Assembly: GCA_019312705.1 (NCBI GenBank)
Contig: JAFDCW010000072.1
Coordinates: 1 to 10,390 of the forward strand
Length of the DNA stretch: 10,390 bases
DNA from: Deltaproteobacteria bacterium
Lineage (GTDB): Bacteria > Myxococcota > Polyangia > Polyangiales > B10-G4
Reading direction: 5' to 3'
Shown: positions 1-5,961 of the stretch, one piece after another
Numbering within the stretch: position 1 is the first letter of the stretch
Layout: every line of letters begins with the position of its first letter
The notes under the pieces: model-generated
The model's input: the letters and a program-made list of their open reading frames with translations, nothing else
What the model was told of the DNA's origin: nothing
Database searches by the model: none
Program-made: the position numbers and the translations under genes

Positions 1-242
1 CAGGTCTCGTCTCCGCCGCCGTCTGGCTCGCCGCACGAGGGGGTCGAGGTGTCGTCGCGGCCTACGGTGGTGCCTTCCACCTCTTGGTCGAGGCTGAGGG
101 CCGCACCGCCCACAGCGGGGGTGGCGACGCCGGTGACGACGGGCGTACTGCCCGCTGCGCCGCCGCCGCAGGCGAGCAAGAAGGCCATGGGCAAAATGCC
201 CAAAGAAAAGAGGCGGATGATTGGGGGCTGATGAGTCGACAC
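1..242 (-). CDS. Putative lipoprotein with PPC-like domain (N-terminal part, runs off left edge)
   Basis: About 80 codons are visible. From a GTG at 242 the protein begins MSTHQPP, followed by a hydrophobic stretch (residues 8-24) and a lipobox L-L-A-C with Cys25, then GGG. This indicates a secreted lipoprotein. Residues after about 45 contain VEGTTVGRDDTSTPSCGEPD, which resembles the first strand and turn of the PPC-like beta-sandwich domains of myxobacterial surface proteins. The first PPC-like domain of the lipoprotein at 1277-3241 has a comparable stretch (ATITGSNTGATRDGPTISGC). The start is uncertain: no ATG lies in frame before the signal peptide, and the only purine-rich stretch (AGGAAATGGG, 261-270) sits about 20 bases upstream. 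An internal ATG (residue 19) would cut into the signal peptide. The rest of the protein, and hence any catalytic domain, is outside the window. The gene ends about 106 bases from the OsmC remnant and may have its own promoter. Confidence 0.7.
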   Translation of the reverse strand, partial: MSTHQPPIIRLFSLGILPMAFLLACGGGAAGSTPVVTGVATPAVGGAALSLDQEVEGTTVGRDDTSTPSCGEPDGGGDET

Positions 243-270
243 GATGATGGGGGAGCGTATCCCATTTCCT

Positions 271-276
271 TTTATA
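271..276 (-). promoter_or_regulatory. Candidate -10 element (TATAAA) for the left-edge lipoprotein gene
   Basis: On the minus strand TATAAAAGGA lies 29 bases upstream of the GTG start, an AT-rich island in GC-rich DNA. No convincing -35 hexamer sits 16-18 bases further upstream. A very similar TATAAAGGAT occurs at the same kind of distance before the large cysteine-rich lipoprotein gene (3289-3294). This is suggestive only. Confidence 0.3.
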
Positions 277-348
277 CAACCGACCCCCTTCGCGTCTTCC
301 CTTTGGGTTTGCCAAACCTCTCTGAGGGCACGAGAAAGCGAGCAATAT

Positions 349-513
349 TCAGTACGGAGCGGCCTGATGTCCGTGGGTAGTGCGCACGATGGTCTTGGTC
401 GTGAGCGTGCCATGCACGGGGCAGCGGTCGGCGATCGCGAGCATGCGGTCCCGAGCGTCTTCCGTGAGATCCGGCCCTTCGATTTCGATCACCCGGTCGA
501 TCACGTCGATCAC
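349..513 (-). pseudogene. OsmC-family protein, C-terminal remnant
   Basis: The minus-strand frame ending in TGA at 349-351 encodes IDRVIEIEGPDLTEDARDRM, then LAIADRCPVHGTL, then about 17 residues. This matches the end of OsmC-type hydroperoxide-reducing or redox proteins, where the second conserved cysteine sits in a CPVH-x-TL motif after a helix like this one. OsmC proteins are usually about 130-140 aa. Here only about 54 residues remain, and the first half with the other catalytic cysteine is missing. Upstream in this frame the sequence turns into a shadow of the lipoprotein gene that ends at 522. Third positions are still mostly G or C and no stop interrupts the fragment, so the loss looks recent, or a short product is still made. 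A GTG at 513 lies 8 bases after the lipoprotein stop and could be reached by translational coupling. Without the first cysteine a peroxidase function is unlikely. Confidence 0.6.
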
Positions 514-516
514 GTC
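499..516 (-). repeat. Two tandem 9-bp copies (GACGTGATC) at the OsmC remnant junction
   Basis: On the minus strand GACGTGATC occurs twice in a row, followed by a related GACCGGGTGATC. It encodes the DVIDVIDRVI stretch at the very start of the OsmC-like sequence. It lies directly downstream of the lipoprotein stop codon and could mark a slippage or recombination point. Confidence 0.5.
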
Positions 517-521
517 GGATG

Positions 522-1127
522 TTACGGAGCCGTCTGCCGCAGCAACTCTTCGACCGCAGGTTCGTTCGCCGCGAGGGACGTCGCCAGCTCGGCGCAGGGG
601 AGAAAATCGACCACCCGGATGTGAGACTCCGGGGGCTCCCGGAAGGGCACGTGGTGGTTCTGGAGTTCGACCTCCGCCACCCAGGCGACCAGGTGGGCGT
701 CGGTGGGCCCGGGACGGCTCACCGTGGCCACGACGGCGCAGGCCGACGAACTCTTGAGCACCACTGCGCCGATCGCGACGCCGGCGCAGCCACTCTGCGG
801 ACACGTGCGCTGAGGGTCAGGGCGTACGTCGATCGGCGCTCCTTCGAATACCCGCTCCGCGATGCTCCGGAGCGCCGCCTGCACTTCGCTCGCTTCGAAG
901 ACCGCGGAGGCGCCGGCGGAAGTGACGACGCGAGGCCAGAGCACGACGACCCCGCCCTCCTCCCCCGCCGAGGAGCTGACCCGTGGGTCCACATGGCCGT
1001 CAAAGCTCTGGGCGTAGCTCGGATCCCGCGAGTCCGGAAGCGGCTCGTCGGACTGAAGGTCGCCGCTTCCGCAGGCGGCCAGGAGCAGCCAAGTCAGCAA
1101 GAGCGGCGAAGAGTGGAGGCGTTTCAT
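522..1127 (-). CDS. Putative lipoprotein of unknown function, 201 aa
   Basis: The ATG at 1127 gives a clean lipoprotein signal: MKRLHSSP, a leucine-rich core, and lipobox L-A-A-C with Cys19, followed by GSG. The frame is open upstream to 1217, but those 30 extra residues would bury the signal peptide, so I chose the internal ATG. After a short Ser/Asp-rich linker the mature part is a compact mixed alpha/beta sequence with four cysteines (in CPQSGC, SSSACAVV and LPCAEL), which may form disulfides outside the cytoplasm. I recognise no family or catalytic motif. The frame keeps strong G/C third positions to its TAA stop, so it is a real gene to its end and not a frameshifted part of the OsmC fragment that follows. 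No Shine-Dalgarno is visible. It lies 149 bases downstream of the cysteine-rich lipoprotein on the same strand, with a hairpin between them. Confidence 0.8.
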   Translation of the reverse strand: MKRLHSSPLLLTWLLLAACGSGDLQSDEPLPDSRDPSYAQSFDGHVDPRVSSSAGEEGGVVVLWPRVVTSAGASAVFEASEVQAALRSIAERVFEGAPIDVRPDPQRTCPQSGCAGVAIGAVVLKSSSACAVVATVSRPGPTDAHLVAWVAEVELQNHHVPFREPPESHIRVVDFLPCAELATSLAANEPAVEELLRQTAP

Positions 1128-1215
1128 GACCCGAGCTTCGGCAATCGAGGCGGGCCCGGTCAAGGCCCGGCGTGCGAAACCGACGAGAGCCCGGCGATCC
1201 AGCTCCCCAACGGCC

Positions 1216-1249
1216 AACGGCGCCTCGAGCAGAAACTCGGGACGCCGTT
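1216..1249 (-). terminator. Strong hairpin between two lipoprotein genes (possible terminator or mRNA end)
   Basis: The arms are 1216-1229 and 1236-1249 around a 6-base loop. Of 14 positions, 12 are Watson-Crick pairs on either strand; on the minus strand one of the others is a G-U wobble and one a mismatch. It lies 28 bases beyond the point reached 3' of the cysteine-rich lipoprotein stop at 1277. No U tract follows on the minus strand, so it is not a textbook intrinsic terminator. It may stabilise an mRNA end or separate the two genes. Confidence 0.4.
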
Positions 1250-1276
1250 CGCGCGAAGGACGCAGGGCTCAGACGA

Positions 1277-3241
1277 TCACTCGGGGATTGGCGTGATGTC
1301 GTAGCGCAGCGAGTAGTGCATTCCACTGCCGCCGGTTCCGCGCGAGTCGACGAAGACGGCGTGGATACCGCGGTTGAGCATCACGTCGGAGAGGCGCGAA
1401 CCGAAGTTCGCCGAATCACCGCCGGTGCCAGAGCAGTTCGTGAAGAAGGGGCCATCGTCAGTGCAAGCGATGTGGGTGCCGGTCTCGCCGCTCAGGACGT
1501 ACATGACGGGGTCATAGACGTCTCCCCCGTCCGCGCGCTCGAAGTTGCCGCCATCCGCCGCGCAGGTGCTCGCGAGGGGCAGCCGCTCACCGCAGCTGGC
1601 GAACCAGCGCATGTCCTCGCCAGAGCGAGAGGAGAAACCGCCGGCGCACATGTCTGCAGATTCGCTGGTGCCGATGAGCACGGTGTTCGTCGTGGTGCCG
1701 ACGCCATCGAGGCGCGCATGGTAGAGGAACCCGGTGTCCGGAAGGAACTGAACGTGCAGCGTGAAGTCGCCGACCGACGTAGACGTGAAACCGCCTACCG
1801 AGATGTAGTAGGTGCCCGCGCCGAGGGTTCCGCCGGCACAGGACTGCCGGAAGTCGGTGAACTCACCGGTGCCGTCACAGCAGTCGTCGTTGCAGAGCCC
1901 AGGAGCGCTGCTGGTGCCGCCGTTCACGGAGACGGGGTCGCCCGCGTCGTCGGTGAGGAAGATCGCCGTATCGTACTCGTAGGCGGCGCCGGCCGTGTCG
2001 ACCCAGAGCACACCGCGGCTCGGAAGGGTGACGCTGTACCAGACGTTCGGGCCGTTGGCCGAGCAGCCGCTGATGGTGGGGCCATCGCGGGTCGCGCCGG
2101 TGTTGCTTCCGGTGATGGTCGCCTCTCGCCCGTCGCCGGGGAGCGCGACGGGGACGGCGTTGGTCCGGTCGTCGTTTGCGGGCCCGCAAACGCCGGCCAG
2201 GCAGGACTGACCCACAGCGCACATGTTGTCGCAGGCGCCGCAGTGGTTTCCGTCGGTCGCGATGTCGACACAGTCGCCGCCACAGTCGACGACGCCGGCG
2301 CCGCACGCCGTGGTGCATACCGAAGCCACGCAAGTTTGCGTCGGGGTGGAGCACACGGTGCCGCAAGTGCCGCAGTTTGCGTTGTCGACGACGGTATTGA
2401 CGCATGCGCCGCCGCACTCGGTCTGCCCCGTCGGGCACTCGCAGGCGCCCGCAACGCAGGCCTGGCCCGCAAGGCACGCCGTGCCGCAGGCGCTGCAGTT
2501 GGCGGCGTCGGTTTCGAGGTTGATGCAGACCCCGGAGCAATCGGTCGTGCCGCTCGGACACTTGCAGGTTCCGGTCTCACAGCTCTGCCCCGCTGGGCAT
2601 TCGTTTCCGCAAGCACCGCAGTGAGCCGAGTCCGTGCCGAGGTCGGTGCAGATTGTCCGCATGCCCGCCCCGTCGGTCACCGTGCAGGAGCTCTCCCCGG
2701 TGGGACAGACGGAAACGCAAGATCCCGCAGTGCACGTCTCGTCGGTCTCGCAGACGGTGCCGCAGGTGCCACAGTTGGCCCCGTCGGTATTGGTATCCGT
2801 GCAGGTCGCGCCACAGCGCGTTTGCCCGGTCTCACACATCTCCGCCTGACACGACCCGTCCATGCAGCGCGCGCCCTCGTCGCAGGCGTTGCCGCAGCGG
2901 CCGCAGTGCTCGTCGCCGGTCAGGGCGATGCAGCCCGCGCCGCAGTCGTCCTGCCCCGCAGGGCACGTCATCGCGGCGACGCACGTGCCTGACGCGCAGG
3001 TCTCTGAGGCCGCGCAGGCGTTGCCGCAGGCACCACAGTGGGCCGGGTTGCTGTCGAGGAGCACGCAGGACCCGCTGCAATTGGTTCGGCTTGGCGAACA
3101 CGAGCCACCCCCGTCCGTCGGAGGCCGCCCGGTATCGCGGACGGTCCCGCTATCGAGCGGTGGAGGAGGGCTCCCGCTGTCGGCACAGCCGACACCGAGG
3201 AAGAGCAACGCAACAAATCCTAGGCAGCCTAAGCTTCTCAT
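1277..3241 (-). CDS. Large cysteine-rich lipoprotein: Stig1-type repeats plus two PPC-like domains
   Basis: The 654-aa product starts with MRSLGCLG, a hydrophobic segment and lipobox G-V-G-C (Cys19), so it is probably anchored in the outer membrane or exposed at the surface. After a Pro/Gly/Asp linker, residues about 48-352 hold seven repeats of about 40 residues with a C-x(5,6)-C-x(3)-C ... NCGACG-x-x-C ... GxxCxxGxC pattern (Stig1-like). Repeat 4 carries an extra loop of about 10 residues. Residues about 366-500 look like a PPC-like beta-sandwich (NVWYSVTLP, YDTAIFLTDDAG, GTYYISVGGF). Residues about 501-654 look like a second, divergent one (DVYDPVMYVLSGETG, IHAVFVDSRG). No enzyme domain is present, so a structural, adhesive or ligand-binding role is an inference. 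A TTG six bases upstream is an alternative start; it has tighter Shine-Dalgarno spacing but changes only two residues. Such proteins are sometimes mislabelled as tryptophan synthase alpha chain; nothing supports that here. Confidence 0.88.
   Translation of the reverse strand: MRSLGCLGFVALLFLGVGCADSGSPPPPLDSGTVRDTGRPPTDGGGSCSPSRTNCSGSCVLLDSNPAHCGACGNACAASETCASGTCVAAMTCPAGQDDCGAGCIALTGDEHCGRCGNACDEGARCMDGSCQAEMCETGQTRCGATCTDTNTDGANCGTCGTVCETDETCTAGSCVSVCPTGESSCTVTDGAGMRTICTDLGTDSAHCGACGNECPAGQSCETGTCKCPSGTTDCSGVCINLETDAANCSACGTACLAGQACVAGACECPTGQTECGGACVNTVVDNANCGTCGTVCSTPTQTCVASVCTTACGAGVVDCGGDCVDIATDGNHCGACDNMCAVGQSCLAGVCGPANDDRTNAVPVALPGDGREATITGSNTGATRDGPTISGCSANGPNVWYSVTLPSRGVLWVDTAGAAYEYDTAIFLTDDAGDPVSVNGGTSSAPGLCNDDCCDGTGEFTDFRQSCAGGTLGAGTYYISVGGFTSTSVGDFTLHVQFLPDTGFLYHARLDGVGTTTNTVLIGTSESADMCAGGFSSRSGEDMRWFASCGERLPLASTCAADGGNFERADGGDVYDPVMYVLSGETGTHIACTDDGPFFTNCSGTGGDSANFGSRLSDVMLNRGIHAVFVDSRGTGGSGMHYSLRYDITPIPE
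2186..3100 (-). repeat. Seven Stig1-type cysteine-rich repeats within the large lipoprotein gene
   Basis: This is the coding repeat region for the seven roughly 40-residue units, each with about eight cysteines. Recurring segments are HCGACGNAC, NCGTCGTVC and NCSACGTAC followed by a GxxCxxGxC tail. DNA identity between units is only moderate because codons have diverged, so the repeat is clear in protein but patchy in DNA. Confidence 0.85.
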
Positions 3242-3251
3242 CTTCAATCAT

Positions 3252-3257
3252 TCCTCC
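3252..3257 (-). promoter_or_regulatory. Ribosome binding site GGAGGA for the cysteine-rich lipoprotein
   Basis: A perfect GGAGGA on the minus strand lies 10 bases before the ATG at 3241 and 4 bases before the alternative TTG at 3247. Both starts are in frame and the site does not decide between them. An ATG that overlaps the site at 3249-3251 is in another frame. Confidence 0.7.
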
Positions 3258-3288
3258 GGCCGCCTCGCGACCTACCGACAGAACATCC

Positions 3289-3294
3289 TTTATA
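3289..3294 (-). promoter_or_regulatory. Candidate -10 element (TATAAA) for the cysteine-rich lipoprotein gene
   Basis: TATAAAGGAT on the minus strand lies 47 bases upstream of the ATG, which would give a leader of about 40 bases containing the GGAGGA site. No good -35 hexamer is seen 16-18 bases upstream. It resembles the TATAAAAGGA before the left-edge lipoprotein gene. Confidence 0.35.
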
Positions 3295-3353
3295 CCCGAT
3301 GATTCAGGGCTTTGCCCGCGGACTCTGAGCCGGGATGGGATGGACCCCTTTCG

Positions 3354-3382
3354 TTGACGGGCCCGGGGACCGCGCCCATGAT
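3354..3382 (+). promoter_or_regulatory. Candidate sigma70-type promoter TTGACG-17-CATGAT, possibly leaderless
   Basis: TTGACG (3354-3359) matches the -35 consensus at five of six positions. A 17-base spacer leads to CATGAT (3377-3382), which matches TATAAT at four of six. Only 8 bases separate the -10 from the ATG at 3391, so transcription would begin at or next to the start codon. No Shine-Dalgarno is present, which fits a leaderless mRNA. Confidence 0.45.
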
Positions 3383-3390
3383 GCCGCGCC

Positions 3391-4383
3391 ATGCGAGCCT
3401 TCACCGTTCTACCGCTCCTTTTGGCCCTGGCGGCCCCTTCCGTGGCCTGCGGCGGCCCCGAATACGTCGAAACCGAGGACACCCGGAGCCGGACCGGACG
3501 GGAACGGCGCACACAATTCGTCGCCCTCGACGTGCGCCTGCTCGAAACTGGTGAAGAGCCCCGGGAAGAGCTGCGCTACCGGATCGAGGAGGGCGATCAG
3601 GAGTTGGCCATCCTCGGCCTCCGGATCGGTGTTCAGGCCGGCCTCGGAGACCCGACGCGGATCGAAGGAGGGGCGCCGGTCTTCTTCACCATCGAGTCCG
3701 GACCCGTAGAGCAAATCGGCCACCACATCCGCTACGAGGTCGAACTCATCCGGCAGGAGCAAGGCTCCCACCCCGACCACGTCGAGAGCGAACTCGACGC
3801 CTTGCACCAGATCGACGGATACGTCGTCGTGGATGAGCGTGGCATCACCCGGGATGAGCACTTCGATGTTCCCCGGAGCGTTCCCCCGCGGACCGCCACG
3901 ATGATCGGCAACATCTTCGACTCCCTCGAGCTCATCCCGTTCCCCGAAGAAGCGGTCGGTCCCGGTGCCGTTTGGACGGTCCGCGAAACCCTCGACCTCA
4001 CCGCCTACGTCGTCCAACAGGTCGTCGTCTACAAGCTCCTCGAGCGCGACGGGGACGATCTGAAGCTCGAGATCGTCGTGACCCAGACCGCCGAGCCCCA
4101 GCCCCTCAGGGAGCTCCCCCGGGGCATGGAGGCGATGATTCAGATCTTCGAAGGCGACGGTCGGGGAACCGCCGACGTCTCCCTCACCCGCCTCGTCCCC
4201 CACGCCGAAATCGATTTCAACTCGATGCTGGAGGCGCGCGGCAGCGGTGGCCAGACCCTCGCGATGAGCACTCGCACCCAGGTGATCGTGACGCCGCCCC
4301 CGACCGAAGAGGCGGCTCCGGGACAGCCCCCCGAGGCGGCTCCGGATGACTCCGAAGAAACCCAAGACGCCCCAGCCGAGTAG
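3391..4383 (+). CDS. Putative lipoprotein, 330 aa, unknown function
   Basis: The N-terminus MRAFTVLP is followed by a Leu/Ala core and lipobox S-V-A-C with Cys20, so the protein is exported and probably lipid-anchored. The mature part is rich in beta strands and acidic residues, without further cysteines or a recognisable active site. Segments such as IDGYVVVDERGITRDEHFDV and LELIPFPEEAVGPGAVWTVR recall DUF6263-like lipoproteins, in which a comparison with a reference value is followed by P-x-P and VGxGxxW turns. I treat that link as tentative. The last 30 residues or so are a low-complexity Pro/Glu/Ala tail. The start is fixed by the signal peptide; no Shine-Dalgarno precedes it and a promoter-like pair places transcription onset near the ATG. 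The thioesterase gene follows after 6 bases, so the two are probably co-transcribed. A long minus-strand open frame over this gene is a shadow. Confidence 0.85.
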   Translation: MRAFTVLPLLLALAAPSVACGGPEYVETEDTRSRTGRERRTQFVALDVRLLETGEEPREELRYRIEEGDQELAILGLRIGVQAGLGDPTRIEGGAPVFFTIESGPVEQIGHHIRYEVELIRQEQGSHPDHVESELDALHQIDGYVVVDERGITRDEHFDVPRSVPPRTATMIGNIFDSLELIPFPEEAVGPGAVWTVRETLDLTAYVVQQVVVYKLLERDGDDLKLEIVVTQTAEPQPLRELPRGMEAMIQIFEGDGRGTADVSLTRLVPHAEIDFNSMLEARGSGGQTLAMSTRTQVIVTPPPTEEAAPGQPPEAAPDDSEETQDAPAE

Positions 4384-4389
4384 AGCCCG

Positions 4390-4815
4390 ATGCGATTTCA
4401 CGAAGCCGTTCACCGCATCTATTTCGACGACCTCGACGCGTTCCACATCCTGCACAACGCCCGGTACGTGCTGCTCTTCGAGCGCACCATTGGGTCATTC
4501 TGGCGGCACCTCGGCTGGAGCGGCCCCCTCGATGTGCAGAGCAATTCGGATCGCTTCCATCTCGTTCGAGCCAACCACGTCGATTACCTCGCGCCGATCC
4601 GCGGCGTCGGCGAGGTGAGGGTGCGGGTCTGGGTCCATCGCCTCGGCACGACCAGCCTCACCTTCGGTCTTCGATGCTTGCCCCTCGACGAAGACACCGA
4701 GTACGCGACGGGCACGCGCACCATCGTCCGAGTGCACCCCGAGACCTACAAGCCCACTCCCTGGAGCGAGACCTTCCGGGAGGCCCTCGCGCCCTACCGC
4801 GAAGACACCGCCTAA
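4390..4815 (+). CDS. Acyl-CoA thioesterase, 4HBT (hotdog) family
   Basis: The 141-aa product has the usual length of a single-hotdog thioesterase of the 4-hydroxybenzoyl-CoA thioesterase/YbgC/FadM group. Such enzymes hydrolyse acyl-CoA or acyl-ACP thioesters in the cytoplasm. The diagnostic N-terminal motif is YFDDLDAFHILHNARYVLLF (residues 11-30). Asp16 lies where the catalytic Asp of the family sits (D-x-D in the first strand/loop), and HN-x-RY aligns with the start of the central helix. Later segments (NHVDYLAPI, GEVRVRVWVHRLG, TSLTFGLRCL, YATGTRTIVRV) fit the remaining strands of the fold. The start follows the upstream lipoprotein stop by 6 bases, with only a weak GAG before it, so translational coupling is likely. 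The substrate cannot be told from sequence. The partner lipoprotein does not suggest one. The gene ends 15 bases from the convergent kinase gene. Confidence 0.9.
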   Translation: MRFHEAVHRIYFDDLDAFHILHNARYVLLFERTIGSFWRHLGWSGPLDVQSNSDRFHLVRANHVDYLAPIRGVGEVRVRVWVHRLGTTSLTFGLRCLPLDEDTEYATGTRTIVRVHPETYKPTPWSETFREALAPYREDTA

Positions 4816-4830
4816 CGCGTCACCAGCGGC

Positions 4831-5805
4831 TCAGAGGGGAACGCTGAGCGCGAGCGACATCAGCGCGACTGCGGCGGCGCTGATGACGCCGATGCTGAGG
4901 TTGTCGTCGACGCGCAGGCTGACCATTTCGGCGACGGCACCGGCCGCAGCCGCGGACAACGCGAGGGCGAAGGCCGTCAGGATGGGGAGCCCGGGAGCGA
5001 ATAGGTAGGCGGCGAGCATCGCGGCCGGTGTGGCTGCGAAAACGAAAGCCAGGGCCCCCTCGAGGGTGCGGCCGTGCATGATCTTCATACGGCCCCACCT
5101 GCGCCCGACGAAACCCGCGGCGGGGTCACCGACACCGAGGACCGCGAGGGCGATGGCACAGATGAGCGGCGACATGGTGAAGGAGAGCAGGAGAATCGTC
5201 GTCACGTACCAGGTGGCCGAGTTGATGCGATGGTGCTCGTAGTGGTGGGCGACGGGCCCGAAGAAGCGCATCACCTTCTTGTTCATCTCGGGGCGCGTCC
5301 GCCGCATCACCTCGACCGTCCAGGCCCAGATGAAGGCCGGGATGGTGACCGCGAGGACCCACGCCGGGTGGGGAATGAAGTAGAGGATAGCGATGCAGAG
5401 GACCGCATTGCCGACATGGACGACGCTGCGGATGTGATTGCTCGGGCGCAGCGTCGGTACGTGGATTTGGTGCTCCCGGAGCTTGCGAGAAAGTGCCTCG
5501 TAGGCGGGGGTCACAGCGCTCCGGTAGGCAACCCAGGGACGGCTCATGCGCGCCGCGGTGCCGCTCGGGTCCGGGAGCTCCCGGGCGAGGCGGTCCCGAA
5601 GCATCGCGAGGCGCTCCCGGAGCGCTTCGGTCTGCTCGGGCCAGCGCGCCTCGACGAGGGCCGTGAGGCGCTCGTTGATGGCGTCGATTTTCAGCCTGGC
5701 TTCTTCGGCCATCCCGGCGCGCCAACGGCCCGCGTCGATCTCGGAGAGAGCTCCGTGAAGGTCCAACACGAGCCGACCGCTTTCGCTCACGAGTGCCTGA
5801 GACAT
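4831..5805 (-). CDS. Membrane CTP-dependent polyprenol/diacylglycerol kinase family protein with N-terminal soluble extension
   Basis: Residues 125-324 are a multi-pass membrane domain of the dolichol kinase/VTE5/DGK1 type, which transfers phosphate from CTP to lipid alcohols. Signatures are GDPAAGFVGRRWGR (about 226-239), GRTLEGALAFV (245-255), VDDNLSIGVIS (299-309) and the preceding HHYEHHRINSATWY. About six hydrophobic segments can be seen. Residues 1-125 are soluble and charged, with a likely coiled coil (about 30-80, many Leu/Glu/Arg heptads). This extension is longer than in small members of the family and its role is unknown. The substrate (polyprenol, phytol, diacylglycerol) is not evident. 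Starts at ATG 5805, ATG 5817 and GTG 5841 are all in frame, none with a Shine-Dalgarno. I chose the one nearest the conserved body. The gene converges with the thioesterase and diverges from the ychJ-like gene. Confidence 0.85.
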   Translation of the reverse strand: MSQALVSESGRLVLDLHGALSEIDAGRWRAGMAEEARLKIDAINERLTALVEARWPEQTEALRERLAMLRDRLARELPDPSGTAARMSRPWVAYRSAVTPAYEALSRKLREHQIHVPTLRPSNHIRSVVHVGNAVLCIAILYFIPHPAWVLAVTIPAFIWAWTVEVMRRTRPEMNKKVMRFFGPVAHHYEHHRINSATWYVTTILLLSFTMSPLICAIALAVLGVGDPAAGFVGRRWGRMKIMHGRTLEGALAFVFAATPAAMLAAYLFAPGLPILTAFALALSAAAAGAVAEMVSLRVDDNLSIGVISAAAVALMSLALSVPL

Positions 5806-5925
5806 CGCACCAATCATGGCACCGGGCGGGCTACTGGGCACGGATGATTCTCACGGGGTCCCAGGGCCGCGGGCGTCGTGCGCAGAGGCTCACGCCGAAA
5901 TGCTACCACCAACGCAGATCTGACG

Positions 5926-5954
5926 TTGTCCTGATTGGAAGAACGGTCCACCAT
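5926..5954 (+). promoter_or_regulatory. Candidate promoter TTGTCC-17-CACCAT before the YchJ-like gene
   Basis: TTGTCC (5926-5931), a 17-base spacer and CACCAT (5949-5954) are followed after 7 bases by the ATG at 5962. The -10 match is weak (three of six). The layout repeats that of the promoter at 3354-3382, down to a shared CCGCGCC directly before the ATG. No Shine-Dalgarno is present, so a leaderless mRNA is possible. Confidence 0.3.
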
Positions 5955-5961
5955 CCGCGCC

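Noticed and set aside
1128..1217. Extension of the 201-aa lipoprotein to an upstream start at 1217
   Set aside because: It would place 30 charged residues before the signal peptide and lipobox.
519..1304. A 261-aa plus-strand open frame opposite the 522-1127 lipoprotein
   Set aside because: It has no recognisable domain or signal. The minus strand has a clear lipobox and coding-like third positions.
1172..2992. A 606-aa plus-strand open frame opposite the cysteine-rich lipoprotein gene
   Set aside because: It has Ala/Gly/Arg/Val-rich low-complexity composition and no domain, and its length is explained by the G/C-rich third positions of the minus-strand gene. The Stig1 and PPC features belong to the minus strand.
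2186..3100. Regularly spaced repeats that might suggest a CRISPR array
   Set aside because: The periodicity comes from the cysteine-rich protein repeats within one open frame. The DNA copies are not identical and there are no unique spacers.
1277..3241. Annotation as tryptophan synthase alpha chain, as similar myxobacterial proteins are sometimes labelled
   Set aside because: There is no TIM-barrel sequence or TrpA motif. The protein is a lipoprotein of cysteine repeats and beta-sandwich domains.
3409..4455. A 348-aa minus-strand open frame over the 3391-4383 lipoprotein
   Set aside because: The plus strand has a proper lipoprotein signal and start. The minus frame is Asp/Gly/Leu/Val-rich without a motif and crosses into the thioesterase gene.
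4829..4849. Inverted repeat GCTCAG/CTGAGC at the junction of the thioesterase and kinase genes
   Set aside because: It has a six-base stem with a 9-base loop, overlaps the kinase coding end and has no U tract, so it is too weak to call a terminator.
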